Below are positions 32,643 to 42,699 of a stretch of 64,000 nucleotides of DNA, one piece after another (position 1 is the first letter of the stretch; every line of letters starts with the position of its first letter). The stretch covers positions 12,234 through 76,233 of the forward strand of contig JBBIIP010000013.1 in assembly GCA_037446395.1 (NCBI GenBank). Direction: 5' to 3'. This DNA comes from JAAYJT01 sp037446395 (GTDB lineage Bacteria; Bacteroidota; Bacteroidia; Bacteroidales; JAAYJT01). The notes under the pieces were generated by a model. That model was not told the DNA's origin and ran no database searches. It worked only from the letters and a program-made list of their open reading frames with translations. The position numbers and the translations under genes were made by a program.

Positions 32643-34805
32643 ATGAAAAAACGATTACTTTTTTCCATCCTTGCTTTCATGCATTTTACAATGCTTTATG
32701 CCATCGAGGGCATGTGGCTGCCTGTACTACTTAAACAACTCAACGAAAAAGAAATGCAAGCCATGGGCCTACGCCTCACGGCAGACGATATTTATTCGGT
32801 TAACAAAAGCAGCCTCAAAGATGCCATTTTGCTTTTTGGCCGCGGTTGCACCGCAGAAATCATTTCTGCCGAAGGCTTGATTCTTACCAACCATCATTGC
32901 GGATTCGGATCCATTCAAAGGCACAGTTCTGTTGAGTCTGATTACCTGACCAAAGGCTTCTGGGCGATGAGCCGAAAAGAGGAATTGCCAAATCCAGGGC
33001 TCACGGTAACCCTGTTAAAAAGGATGGACGATGTTACGGCCTATGTACTCAACGGAACGGAGGCAACGATGCCTGAACGCAAACGCGACTCGATCATTCG
33101 CTTGAATATCAGAAAAATAGAAAAATATGCAGCCGACACCAGCGGGTTTGATGCCCAGGTGAGGCCATTTTATTATGGAAACGAATATTATATCGTTTTT
33201 ACTGAAACATTTCGAGATGTGCGGCTGGTAGGCGCTCCACCATCAAATATCGGAAAATTCGGCGGTGATACAGATAACTGGATGTGGCCAAGGCATACAG
33301 GCGATTTTGCCCTGTTTCGCATTTATGTGAACAAGGACAACAAACCAGCCGACTATTCGCCAGACAATGTTCCCTATACACCTCGCTATCACCTCCCAGT
33401 TTCGATAAAAGGAGTCGAAAAAGGAGATTTCACTTTTGTTTTCGGTTATCCCGGAACCACCCGCCAATTTCTGCCTGCCATTGCTGTCGAAAATATCACT
33501 TCTGTGTTTAATCCCGTGGCTGTGCGCCTGCGCGATCGCCGGCTTGAGGTGATGACAGCAGCCATGAACCAGCATCCTGCAGTGAGAATTCAGTATGCAT
33601 CGAAACATGCAGGGATTGCCAACGGATGGAAAAAAATGATCGGCGAAAGCCGGGGAATTGCCCGGATGGACGCAGTCAATCGAAAGAGGGATTTTGAGCG
33701 TACTTTTATTAGCTGGGCAACTACACCAGGTCAGGATAAGGAGAATTTTAACAACATCATTCCTGCATTTGAATCTTTGCACAGCTTGCTAAAACCACTT
33801 AACCTTGCCCGTACCTACCTCAATGAATCTGCTCTTGCTGTCGAACTGCTTCGATTTGCACTTCAGTTTGATGAGTTGGTGAAAGCAAGCATCAACAAAA
33901 AGAAAAATGATGACGACATCAACAAAGTTCTTAACAAACTTCAGACAAGTGCAAACGACTTTTTTAAAAACTACCATCAACCCATAGACAGGAAACTTAT
34001 GGGCGATTTGCTGGAAGCCTATTTCCGAGAAGTTGAAAAATCCCTACAACCTTACACTCTTAATCGGTTGACAGACAAACACAACGAAAACTTTGAGGCC
34101 ATCAGCAACGACATCTTTAAAAACTCAATTTTCGGCGAGCCTGCCACGCTTCAGCAATTCATGAAGGGATATAAACCAGGCCATGCAAAAAAAATATTAA
34201 ACGACCCAGCATACCTGCTGGCGACAGAGTTCAATAAAATTCTGAGGGATAAACTGAATCCAGAAATCCGCATCATTGAAAATTCACTCGACAGTCTGCA
34301 GCGCATTTATGTGCAAGGCCTTAGGCAGATGCAGCCAGAAAAGAGGTTCTATCCCGATGCTAACCTGACTCTGAGGGTTGCTTACGGCAAAGTGGATGAT
34401 TACTACCCCATGGATGCAGTTCATTACGGGCATTATTCAACCATAGAAGGAATCATGGAAAAAGAAGACCCTGCAATTTATGATTATGTGGTTGAAGAGA
34501 GGCTCAAAGAACTATACCGGAAAGGAGATTATGGCAAATACGCTGACAAAAATGGCCAACTCAGGGTGTGCTTTATCGCCTCAAATCACACCACCGGAGG
34601 TAACTCAGGAAGCCCTGTTCTGAATGCAAATGGCCATCTTGTTGGCATCAACTTCGACCGCAACTGGGAAGGCACCATGAGCGACCTGATGTATGACCCG
34701 GATATGTGTCGGAATATATCCCTGGATATTCGTTATTGCCTGTTTATCATTGATAAATTTGCCGGGGCCGGGCACCTGGTAAATGAGATGACCATTGTTG
34801 AATAA
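32643..34805 (+). CDS. dpp11: S46 family dipeptidyl-peptidase of the DPP11 type
   Basis: The 720-residue exopeptidase cuts dipeptides from peptide N-termini. It has a signal peptide (about residues 1-20). The triad is His85 (TNHHCGFG), an Asp in PRHTGDFALFRIY (Asp221) and Ser655 (GGNSGSPV). Arg673 in INFDRNWEG takes the place that is Gly in DPP7 and, in characterised DPP11, gives specificity for Asp or Glu at P1. It probably acts in the periplasm of a peptide-using anaerobe. The numbering of His85, Ser655 and Arg673 equals that of Porphyromonas DPP11. Confidence 0.93.
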   Translation: MKKRLLFSILAFMHFTMLYAIEGMWLPVLLKQLNEKEMQAMGLRLTADDIYSVNKSSLKDAILLFGRGCTAEIISAEGLILTNHHCGFGSIQRHSSVESDYLTKGFWAMSRKEELPNPGLTVTLLKRMDDVTAYVLNGTEATMPERKRDSIIRLNIRKIEKYAADTSGFDAQVRPFYYGNEYYIVFTETFRDVRLVGAPPSNIGKFGGDTDNWMWPRHTGDFALFRIYVNKDNKPADYSPDNVPYTPRYHLPVSIKGVEKGDFTFVFGYPGTTRQFLPAIAVENITSVFNPVAVRLRDRRLEVMTAAMNQHPAVRIQYASKHAGIANGWKKMIGESRGIARMDAVNRKRDFERTFISWATTPGQDKENFNNIIPAFESLHSLLKPLNLARTYLNESALAVELLRFALQFDELVKASINKKKNDDDINKVLNKLQTSANDFFKNYHQPIDRKLMGDLLEAYFREVEKSLQPYTLNRLTDKHNENFEAISNDIFKNSIFGEPATLQQFMKGYKPGHAKKILNDPAYLLATEFNKILRDKLNPEIRIIENSLDSLQRIYVQGLRQMQPEKRFYPDANLTLRVAYGKVDDYYPMDAVHYGHYSTIEGIMEKEDPAIYDYVVEERLKELYRKGDYGKYADKNGQLRVCFIASNHTTGGNSGSPVLNANGHLVGINFDRNWEGTMSDLMYDPDMCRNISLDIRYCLFIIDKFAGAGHLVNEMTIVE

Positions 34806-34948
34806 GATAAACGGAACACAACGAAGGCAGTTTCAGTAAAACCAACCCGCCTGAAACAATTTGAGGTGTGTAAGAGCCCGCCGGTATTAATGTGAACAGG
34901 ACTTGTAGTTTTCCCTGCTTCGGATTTTGATGTTTATTGAAAAAACGG

Positions 34949-35404
34949 CTATTCGTCAATAGTTGAATTTTCTTTGGCGGCTTTTCGTTGGGCGAATGCC
35001 AAAAAAATAAGGTAAATAATAAAAATTGAAATCAGATTGAAAATCAGCATAAAAACGAAACCTTGGCCATAAATAAATAGTATGGAAAAAAGCATGATAA
35101 CCGTATTAACAAATAATGCGCGCCACAGTGCGGTAGCTTTCGTCTTGCTATTTTTAAAATTTTTTGATTTTGAGAAAACCACAAGAAAAAAGCCTGCAAC
35201 AAGAAATATAAGCACGGTCTCATCCGAAAAATTCGTTGGAAAAATGGCTAAGAATTTTTTTTCGAGAAACCATGAAAAAACTGCAAAAACAGGAATAGAA
35301 AACCGAAAATCGAACCAGATATACCTGGTAGCGAGTATTGTCCCTGCTAAAATCAGGAACCATCCGGCAAATTTCCAGCGATAGTGCAGTTCAAATGGGT
35401 TCAT
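34949..35404 (-). CDS. Uncharacterised small membrane protein
   Basis: The 151-residue protein has about four or five hydrophobic segments (for example FAGWFLILAGTILATRYIW, ETVLIFLVAGFFLVVF and FMLIFNLISIFIIYLIFLAF) and a charged C-terminus. No family was recognised. It follows the radical SAM gene by 48 bases on the same strand and may be co-transcribed with it. Confidence 0.65.
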   Translation of the reverse strand: MNPFELHYRWKFAGWFLILAGTILATRYIWFDFRFSIPVFAVFSWFLEKKFLAIFPTNFSDETVLIFLVAGFFLVVFSKSKNFKNSKTKATALWRALFVNTVIMLFSILFIYGQGFVFMLIFNLISIFIIYLIFLAFAQRKAAKENSTIDE

Positions 35405-35452
35405 GTTGTCAGGTTTTTATAAGTGTAATTGGACTTCTTGTGGCGTAGATTT

Positions 35453-36706
35453 CTACTTTTTGATCACGACGTAACGCTTATTGCGATTAAACCTTTTGAT
35501 TTCCTTCTTCGTCATTTTGCTTTGTAAATCGTCAGCCACAGCTTCCCAGTCTTTTGCAATGGGTGTCATCTTGGCTGCAAGGCCCTCAGGAGGCTCCGGG
35601 TGACCAATGTGTGTTGAACATACCCCATCAAGCCTTAATAGCTTTTCCAGGTTTTCAGGCAGATCCCGGATTGGGCAAGGTTGATATGGGTTTTCGTTTT
35701 TTGGCCTCGATTTTCTGAAATGCCTGAAAAAGGGAGAACGCAACGCATCTTTTAGCGACAGGCTGTTTAGATTTGCATCGGAATAATGACAAAACACGCA
35801 TGGCTCAACATCGCCATTGGCAGTGATATGAATAAAACCATTGCCGCCGCCTACACATCCGAAAGCTGCATGCCCCATGTTGGCAAAATCAATGATCGAA
35901 AACCCGTTAGCTTTCGAATAGTTATCCAGTTTGTTCTTTACATATAACCGTTGTGTAGCATTCAGGCACAGGCTGCTATCAGTATTGACTCCCAATGGCA
36001 TATAATTGAAAAACCAACCTATCCAGGCACCGCTTTGCTTCATGAAATCGAGAAATTCATCGCTGCAAACTTCCTCAAAATTGAGGGCATGATAACAAAC
36101 AGAATATCCAAATCCGATATCGCGCTTCCGCAGCAACTCCATTGCTTTCAACACTTTTTTGAAGGTACCTTTGCCCCGCCTTAAATCGTTCTTCTCCTCA
36201 AATCCTTCGATGCTAAGCAGTACACCTAAATTTCCAAGTCTTTCTATATTCTCAACAAACGTTTCGTCAATAAGTGTTCCATTGGTGAAGACAGTGAAGG
36301 TCAATTTTTTGTGTTTTGCACACAAACCAATCAGATCAGACCTTCTCATCAATGGCTCACCGCCAGTGAATAAAACGCCGTTCACTCCAAGACTTTTTGC
36401 TTCGGATAATAGTAAATCAAGCCTGTGGTAAGACATCTCATGCTGTTGGTCGTAATCGGCCGACCAGCACCCCTGGCACTGCAAATTGCATTTACAGGTG
36501 AAATCGAGCAATATATTGTATGGGATGGCGCAATCGTAGTACCACTGAAGAAAAAACTTATGTATGGCATTTTTTAAACCATCAATGAGCAATAGTTTCA
36601 GTGGCGACTGATATGAAAAAAATTTTGTGCAGCGATAAACGTAATCTTTGTGGTGAGGGTAGGGCGGTATTTCTTTCTTTATTCCTTGAATTTCAAGATA
36701 CCTCAT
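35453..36706 (-). CDS. Radical SAM protein with C-terminal auxiliary-cluster region
   Basis: The 417-residue protein has the radical SAM cluster motif CNLQCQGC (Cys73, 77, 80 in CxxxCxxC spacing), then VLFTGGEPLMRR near residue 111 and LSIEGFEEKNDLRRGKGTFKKV near residue 155. The C-terminal half contains FGCVGGGNGFIHITANGDVEPCVFCHYS, a SPASM-like cysteine set that would bind further 4Fe-4S clusters, and later Cys in CPIRDLP and VCSTHIG. The substrate is unknown. No peptide precursor gene was found beside it. Confidence 0.82.
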   Translation of the reverse strand: MRYLEIQGIKKEIPPYPHHKDYVYRCTKFFSYQSPLKLLLIDGLKNAIHKFFLQWYYDCAIPYNILLDFTCKCNLQCQGCWSADYDQQHEMSYHRLDLLLSEAKSLGVNGVLFTGGEPLMRRSDLIGLCAKHKKLTFTVFTNGTLIDETFVENIERLGNLGVLLSIEGFEEKNDLRRGKGTFKKVLKAMELLRKRDIGFGYSVCYHALNFEEVCSDEFLDFMKQSGAWIGWFFNYMPLGVNTDSSLCLNATQRLYVKNKLDNYSKANGFSIIDFANMGHAAFGCVGGGNGFIHITANGDVEPCVFCHYSDANLNSLSLKDALRSPFFRHFRKSRPKNENPYQPCPIRDLPENLEKLLRLDGVCSTHIGHPEPPEGLAAKMTPIAKDWEAVADDLQSKMTKKEIKRFNRNKRYVVIKK

Positions 36707-36735
36707 TGTGCATTAGGGTATTAGCCGGGGCCGTA

Positions 36736-37380
36736 TTAATTTTCTTTACTGAAATACAATGGGAATGAAGCTTCAGTGTTGTCGTTAAATGTGAATTTTA
36801 GCCCAACCAAGCCAAATTTATGATTGGCAATGTAGGTCACTTTTTTAATTCCGGCATTTGTCAGAAAAGTATTCGATTCCTCCACCTGGATTGTCTTGAT
36901 AAGCCAGAAACCATATGAATAATCATCTGTACTGGATTTGCTAACCACAGTTCTCACATCTCCTGTAGAACCTATGGGATACGTATCCCCAATGGACGAT
37001 CCATATTTTACCCAAATGCCTGCCCTGGCTCCTGATTTGAATTCAATCCCTTCTTTCGTAAGTTTGAACTTCAGATTGTTGGCAGAAACCGTGTTTCCGC
37101 TGATTGTGAGTTCCGGAAAGTTTGATAAAAGGTTTTTCAGAACTGTATTGTTTACCGTTGCAGACCCTGAAAAAGTAGAAACTCCGTCGGTCAGAGAAGA
37201 TACTGTTGCAGAGAAGCCACTCACGCCGGCAATTGTTGTGCTGCTCGAACTTGCCGTTTCTCCGACAAGCCCCATGGGCGATTGGTCTCCCTTGAGGGAG
37301 CCATCGTCCTTCTTGATCAGGTCGCAAGAACTCAGAAAAGTAATACCTATCAAGGCGGTCAATAAAATTTTTGTTTTCAT
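36736..37380 (-). CDS. Uncharacterised lipoprotein
   Basis: The 214-residue protein has a lipoprotein signal with lipobox LSSC (Cys19). The remainder is Ser, Thr and Gly-rich and predicted beta-rich, with no known domain recognised. It ends FPLYFSKEN. It sits 29 bases upstream of the radical SAM gene on the same strand. Confidence 0.7.
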   Translation of the reverse strand: MKTKILLTALIGITFLSSCDLIKKDDGSLKGDQSPMGLVGETASSSSTTIAGVSGFSATVSSLTDGVSTFSGSATVNNTVLKNLLSNFPELTISGNTVSANNLKFKLTKEGIEFKSGARAGIWVKYGSSIGDTYPIGSTGDVRTVVSKSSTDDYSYGFWLIKTIQVEESNTFLTNAGIKKVTYIANHKFGLVGLKFTFNDNTEASFPLYFSKEN

Positions 37381-37505
37381 TTCTTTGGTGGTTTATGTGA
37401 ATTATAAAAATGGTTCATTAATGCATAAACTAATGGAGCAAAAGTATGTTTTCTGGCAGTTTTTTTCAAGTATTTGGGATAATATTTTTGCATCTAAATT
37501 TCCGA

Positions 37506-38405
37506 TCAAACCAATGGTTGGCATTTAATGATTCTATACTCAGATACCAGGTTACTCAACGCCGCCTCAACCGTAGGAAATCGAAATTTGTATCCAGATC
37601 TTTCAAGGTTATTTGGTATTACATGTTGCCCCGTTGTGAGGGTAACCGCAGCCTTTCCATAGATCAATTTCAGCAAGTATGCCGGAATGGGTAAAAATGT
37701 GGGCCGGTGAAGCGATTTCGCAAGCGCAGCGGTGAATTGCTTGTTATTTATGCCTTGGGGCGAAACCAGGTTATAAATGCCCAAAGCCTGATGGTGCTGA
37801 ATGATAAAATCAATCGCTCCAACAACATCTTCAATGTGGATCCATGGAAAGAACTGTTTACCGTTTCCGATTTTTCCGCCGATGCCCAACTTGAAAGGGA
37901 GCAACATTTTCCTAAGTGCGCCTCCCCTGGAGGCGAGAACCACTCCCAGTCTTGTAACTACAACGATCGTATGGCCTTCGGCCTTCATTGCTTCACTTTC
38001 CCAGTCAATGCATACTTTTCCAAGGTAACCGCTATCATAATTACTGCTGGTTTCAGCATGCAGATGAATGGAGTCATATATTCCAACAGCAGAGGCAGAA
38101 ATGAAAATCCTGGGCTTGGTCTCGCAAATGGAAATTGCTTCAGACAGTTTGCGGGTGGTCAGGATCCGGCTGTCGTAGATTTCCTGCGTGTTTTTGCGCG
38201 ACCAACGCTGCAAAACAGGGGCTCCGGCAAGGTGGACAATGGCATCCACACCATTTATCCTGGTTGCCATTTGATCTGTGGTAAGAAGAAAGTCCCCACG
38301 ACTCAATGGCATTACTTCCCAACCTTCTGCCCAAAAAAATTTTACTAAATAACTGCCAACCAAGCCGGTTGCCCCGGAAATCGCGATACTTTTCTGTCGT
38401 TCCAT
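37506..38405 (-). CDS. NAD(P)-binding epimerase-type protein, TIGR01777/DUF1731 family
   Basis: The 299-residue protein has an N-terminal nucleotide-binding motif AISGATGLVGSYLVKFF (residues 8-24), then VDAIVHLAGAPVLQRW near residue 53 and FISASAVGIYDS near residue 101. The C-terminal third (residues 245-290, FLPIPAYLLKLIYGKAAVTLTTGQHVIP) is the DUF1731 region. The substrate is unknown for this family. It is probably cytoplasmic. Confidence 0.85.
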   Translation of the reverse strand: MERQKSIAISGATGLVGSYLVKFFWAEGWEVMPLSRGDFLLTTDQMATRINGVDAIVHLAGAPVLQRWSRKNTQEIYDSRILTTRKLSEAISICETKPRIFISASAVGIYDSIHLHAETSSNYDSGYLGKVCIDWESEAMKAEGHTIVVVTRLGVVLASRGGALRKMLLPFKLGIGGKIGNGKQFFPWIHIEDVVGAIDFIIQHHQALGIYNLVSPQGINNKQFTAALAKSLHRPTFLPIPAYLLKLIYGKAAVTLTTGQHVIPNNLERSGYKFRFPTVEAALSNLVSEYRIIKCQPLV

Positions 38406-38514
38406 TTTATTTCTCCTTTAGATTCAAAAACAGCTGTGGTGCCTCGTTCTCGCCCATTTGAAAAACAGCCACTTGAATAATAATTTGAACCTGTTATCAT
38501 ATTTAGGGAATCAA

Positions 38515-38522
38515 TAACTTTG
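38515..38522 (+). promoter_or_regulatory. Putative -7 box of the mutA-mutB operon
   Basis: TAACTTTG, a match to TAnnTTTG, lies 54 bases upstream of mutA. Confidence 0.5.
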
Positions 38523-38575
38523 CACCACAAAATTCGAGTAATTTCAGACAATATTATAACAATATTCGATTTAGC

Positions 38576-40483
38576 ATGGATTTGGAAAAATCAAAGAAAC
38601 TGTTTGAAGAATTTCCACCTGTAAGCACGCATTTATGGGAAGAAAGAATTAATCTTGACCTGAAAGGAGCTGACTACGAAAAAAAGCTCGTTTGGAAAAC
38701 TGACGAAGGCATTTCTGTAAGGCCATATTACCGTGCTGAAGACCTCGCCAAGCTGCCCTATAATGATTCTCTTCCTGGTCAATATCCTTTTGTAAGAGGG
38801 AATAAAGCAAAAGACAATTCATGGAAAATTCGCCAAAACATTGATGTTTCAAACATTATCGAAGCAAATCGCCTTGCCACCGAAGCACTGCAAAAGGGCG
38901 CCACTGCACTGAGTGTTGATGTGGGTGAGGTTCGATCTGCAGCCGATCTTGATTTGCTGTTGCAGAATATATCACCTGTCGAAACCGACATTCACTATTA
39001 TGGTGCGCGCAATTATAAGATGCTGATGCATAGGTTGATGGAAATTTGCAACAAACGAGGGCTTGATTCGCAAAACATGGTTGGTTCAATCGATTTTGAT
39101 CCGTATAGTTTTGTGCTGCTTCACGGCGATTTTTATCAATCGCAGGAGGCTGACCTGGGAGATGCGGCCGATCTGGTTGAATCTTTCAGTAACATAGCCC
39201 CAGCGTTCAGACTCCTGAGCGTGAACGGTCAATACCTGCATAACAGCGGATCGAACATAGTCCAGGAACTTGCTTTCTCTATGGCTTCAGCGTCTGACTA
39301 TGTTGCAAGGATTTCGGAAATGGATGTCCCTGCAAATCAGATCATGCCGCGCATCACTTTTATTTTTGCAGTTGGCAGCGATTATTTTCTTGAAATTGCG
39401 AAACTCAGGGCTGCACGCCTGCTCTGGACCCGCATAGCAGAGCAATATCACCCGGCAAAGAAACCCGAAAGCCTTGTGGCTCATATACAGGCTGTTACAT
39501 CTTGCTGGAATAAAACCATATACGACCCTTATGTAAATTTGCTGCGCACAACAACCGAAACCATGGCTGCGGCAATTGCCGGGGTCGAATCAATCGCGGT
39601 GGAGCCTTTTGACAATGCCTTCAAAGACCCGGATAATTTTTCGCGACGAATCGCAAGGAACCAGCAAATCCTCCTGAAAGAGGAATCATATCTCGACAAA
39701 GTGATTGATCCCTCGGCAGGTTCATACTACATCGAGCAACTCACATCAAGCCTGGCGGCCCATGCATGGGATTTGTTTGTGAAGGTTGAACAGATGGGCG
39801 GGATGCTCGAAGCGATTAAATCCGGTTATATCCAAGATGAGATTGCGAAAACAGCGAATAAAAGAATGCAGGATGTGGCAACCAGAAAAAAAATCCTGCT
39901 CGGAACCAATCAATTTCCGAATCTTCAAGAATATATGCTTCAAAAAATTCAGGAGGAACCGACTGATCAGTTTCAAGAAGCTAAAACCGGAACAAAATAT
40001 AAAACCATAGCAATAGGGCGGGCAGCCGATGCCATTGAAGACCTCAGGCTGGCAACCGAGATTTATACCGATGCAGGAAATAAACAACCCAAGGTTTTTC
40101 TTTTTACCATTGGAAACCTGGCAATGCGCAAGGCAAGGGCTGCTTTTAGCAGCAGCTTTTTTGGCTGTGTCGGCTATCAGGTTTTGGATAATCCCGGATT
40201 CAATACTGTTGACGAAGGCTTGCAGGCAGTCTCAGAGGAGAGTCCCGACATTGTTGTCTTGTGCAGCTCCGATGAAGAATATTCCATGTTTGTTCCGGAA
40301 CTATGCAAGAAAATAAATGTAATAAATTGCAAAGCAATTCTTGTGCTTGCAGGATTTCCGAAGGAACATATCGAAAATTTCAGGAATGCCGGTATTGAGG
40401 AATTTATTCATGTGCGTTCAAATTTGCAGCAGACCCTGGCTTGGTTTCAGAACAGGCTCGGAATTTTTGATGAAGAAATGTAG
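38576..40483 (+). CDS. mutA: Methylmalonyl-CoA mutase small (beta) subunit
   Basis: The 635-residue protein is the non-catalytic partner of the heterodimeric B12-dependent mutase. The N-terminal barrel is recognisable (PGQYPFVRGNKAKDNSWKIRQ near residue 64, and VIDPSAGSYYIEQLT near residue 378). The C-terminal half resembles a B12 domain but lacks DxHxxG, so it does not bind cobalamin. It is followed by mutB after 22 bases, the usual order in Bacteroidota. Confidence 0.93.
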   Translation: MDLEKSKKLFEEFPPVSTHLWEERINLDLKGADYEKKLVWKTDEGISVRPYYRAEDLAKLPYNDSLPGQYPFVRGNKAKDNSWKIRQNIDVSNIIEANRLATEALQKGATALSVDVGEVRSAADLDLLLQNISPVETDIHYYGARNYKMLMHRLMEICNKRGLDSQNMVGSIDFDPYSFVLLHGDFYQSQEADLGDAADLVESFSNIAPAFRLLSVNGQYLHNSGSNIVQELAFSMASASDYVARISEMDVPANQIMPRITFIFAVGSDYFLEIAKLRAARLLWTRIAEQYHPAKKPESLVAHIQAVTSCWNKTIYDPYVNLLRTTTETMAAAIAGVESIAVEPFDNAFKDPDNFSRRIARNQQILLKEESYLDKVIDPSAGSYYIEQLTSSLAAHAWDLFVKVEQMGGMLEAIKSGYIQDEIAKTANKRMQDVATRKKILLGTNQFPNLQEYMLQKIQEEPTDQFQEAKTGTKYKTIAIGRAADAIEDLRLATEIYTDAGNKQPKVFLFTIGNLAMRKARAAFSSSFFGCVGYQVLDNPGFNTVDEGLQAVSEESPDIVVLCSSDEEYSMFVPELCKKINVINCKAILVLAGFPKEHIENFRNAGIEEFIHVRSNLQQTLAWFQNRLGIFDEEM

Positions 40484-40505
40484 TTTTTATTGAAAAATTG
40501 AACTT

Positions 40506-42644
40506 ATGCGCCCCGATTTCTCCAAAATTATAATTCAAGATTTTAATCGGCCTGAGGCTCAAAAGGCCGAAGCTCCCCAATGCTCCTGGCTGACGAGTGA
40601 GCAAATCAACGTCAAGCCAATCTACACCGCCGACGACCTGGCTGCCATGGAGCATCTGCACTATGCGGCCGGCATACCTCCCTTTTTGCAAGGCCCATAT
40701 TCCACCATGTATGTGATGCGTCCGTGGACGATTCGTCAGTATGCCGGTTTTTCTACCGCCGAAGAATCCAATGCTTTTTATCGCCGCAACCTCGCTGCTG
40801 GACAGATGGGACTTTCTGTGGCATTCGATCTGGCAACGCATCGGGGGTATGATTCAGACCATGAACGTGTTGTAGGGGATGTTGGAAAGGCCGGAGTCGC
40901 AATTGACTCCATCCTTGATATGAAAATCCTATTCGACCAGATACCGCTCGATAAAATGTCAGTTTCGATGACCATGAATGGTGCGGTGCTTCCTATTCTG
41001 GCTTTTTATATTGTGGCCGCCGAAGAACAGGGCGTGAGCATGGATAAATTGAGCGGCACAATTCAGAACGACATCCTCAAGGAGTTCATGGTTCGCAACA
41101 CCTATATTTATCCACCGCTGCCTTCGATGAAAATCATTGCAGATATTTTTGAGTTCACATCGCAGCACATGAAAAAGTTCAATTCTATCAGTATCAGTGG
41201 ATACCACATGCAGGAAGCCGGCGCCACTGCCGATATTGAGCTGGCCTATACCCTTGCCGATGGGCTGGAATACCTGCGTACAGGCATTGCCGCCGGTATT
41301 CCGATTGATGCATTTGCTCCACGCCTCTCCTTTTTCTGGGCAGTGGGTATGAATCATTTCATGGAAATAGCGAAACTGAGAGCTGCACGTATGCTTTGGG
41401 CAAAGATTGTGAAACAATTTAATCCGACAGACGAAAAGTCTATGGCATTGCGAACCCATTGCCAGACATCCGGCTGGAGCTTGACCGAACAAGATCCCTT
41501 TAACAACGTCACCCGAACCTGCACCGAAGCACTGGCAGCTGTTCTTGGCCACACGCAGTCATTGCACACCAATGCCCTCGACGAAGCCATTGCACTTCCC
41601 ACCGATTTCTCAGCGCGAATTGCACGGAATACACAAATTTACTTGCAGGAAGAAACAAATATTTGCCGAGCGGTCGACCCCTGGGCCGGTTCATATTATG
41701 TCGAATCGCTCACTCATGCTCTCGCTCACAAGGCTTGGAGCCTCATTCGGGAGGTTGAAGAACTGGGGGGCATGGCCAAAGCCATCGAAACCGGAGTTCC
41801 AAAGATGAGAATCGAAGAAGCGGCAGCCCGACGGCAAGCACGCATTGACTCATGCAAGGATACGATTGTTGGAGTGAATAAATATCGCCTCGAAAAGGAA
41901 GACCCGATCGAAACCCTTGAGGTAGATAACACAGCAGTAAGAAACTCGCAGATCAAACGCCTTGAGCAGCTTCGATCCAACCGCAATCCCGGTGAGGTGC
42001 AATTAGCGCTCGAAGCGCTGACCCGTGCAGCTCAAACCGGAAAAGGCAACCTGCTTGCTCTTTCAATTGAGGCTGCACGCAAAAGGGCTTCCCTGGGAGA
42101 AATTTCATTTGCACTCGAAAAAGTTTATGGAAGGTATAAAGCTGTGATAAGATCAATTTCAGGAGTTTACTCCTCAGAAACAAAAGACAACGAAATGTTT
42201 CGCCACGCCAGCGCCCTGGCTGATGAGTTTTCGGTACTCGAAGGGCGCCGCCCACGCATCATGATTGCCAAAATGGGCCAGGACGGCCATGACCGAGGTG
42301 CAAAAGTGGTGGCTACCGGCTACGCAGACATTGGTTTTGATGTGGATGTCGGGCCTTTGTTTCAAACCCCTGCCGAAGCTGCCAAACAGGCTGTGGAGAA
42401 CGATGTACATATTCTGGGTGTTTCAAGCCTGGCTGCCGGCCACAAAACACTGGTTCCTCAGGTTATCGAAGAATTAAAAAAATATGGCAGAGAAGACATC
42501 ATTGTAATCGTTGGAGGGGTAATACCAGCACAGGATTATGATTTCTTGTACAAAGCCGGTGCAATGGCCGTGTTTGGTCCCGGTACTTCCATTCCGGATG
42601 CTGCTATTAAAATACTGGAAATTATGATCGCCCAGCGGCAATAA
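40506..42644 (+). CDS. mutB: Methylmalonyl-CoA mutase large (alpha) subunit
   Basis: The 712-residue catalytic subunit interconverts succinyl-CoA and methylmalonyl-CoA, a route to propionate in Bacteroidota. It has PFLQGPYSTMYVMRPWTIRQYAGFSTAEESNAFYRRNLAAGQMGLSVAFDLATHRG (substrate site), NTQIYLQEETNICRAVDPWAGSYYVESLTH, and the B12-binding motif MGQDGHDRG with the cobalt-ligand His595. The last 130 residues are a complete cobalamin domain (IVIVGGVIPAQDYDFLY). No epimerase or chaperone gene is adjacent. Confidence 0.97.
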   Translation: MRPDFSKIIIQDFNRPEAQKAEAPQCSWLTSEQINVKPIYTADDLAAMEHLHYAAGIPPFLQGPYSTMYVMRPWTIRQYAGFSTAEESNAFYRRNLAAGQMGLSVAFDLATHRGYDSDHERVVGDVGKAGVAIDSILDMKILFDQIPLDKMSVSMTMNGAVLPILAFYIVAAEEQGVSMDKLSGTIQNDILKEFMVRNTYIYPPLPSMKIIADIFEFTSQHMKKFNSISISGYHMQEAGATADIELAYTLADGLEYLRTGIAAGIPIDAFAPRLSFFWAVGMNHFMEIAKLRAARMLWAKIVKQFNPTDEKSMALRTHCQTSGWSLTEQDPFNNVTRTCTEALAAVLGHTQSLHTNALDEAIALPTDFSARIARNTQIYLQEETNICRAVDPWAGSYYVESLTHALAHKAWSLIREVEELGGMAKAIETGVPKMRIEEAAARRQARIDSCKDTIVGVNKYRLEKEDPIETLEVDNTAVRNSQIKRLEQLRSNRNPGEVQLALEALTRAAQTGKGNLLALSIEAARKRASLGEISFALEKVYGRYKAVIRSISGVYSSETKDNEMFRHASALADEFSVLEGRRPRIMIAKMGQDGHDRGAKVVATGYADIGFDVDVGPLFQTPAEAAKQAVENDVHILGVSSLAAGHKTLVPQVIEELKKYGREDIIVIVGGVIPAQDYDFLYKAGAMAVFGPGTSIPDAAIKILEIMIAQRQ

Positions 42645-42699
42645 AGGGAAGCATTTCTGATTTTTCAGGTCACACATAAAGTAAATAATACCCAAACTA

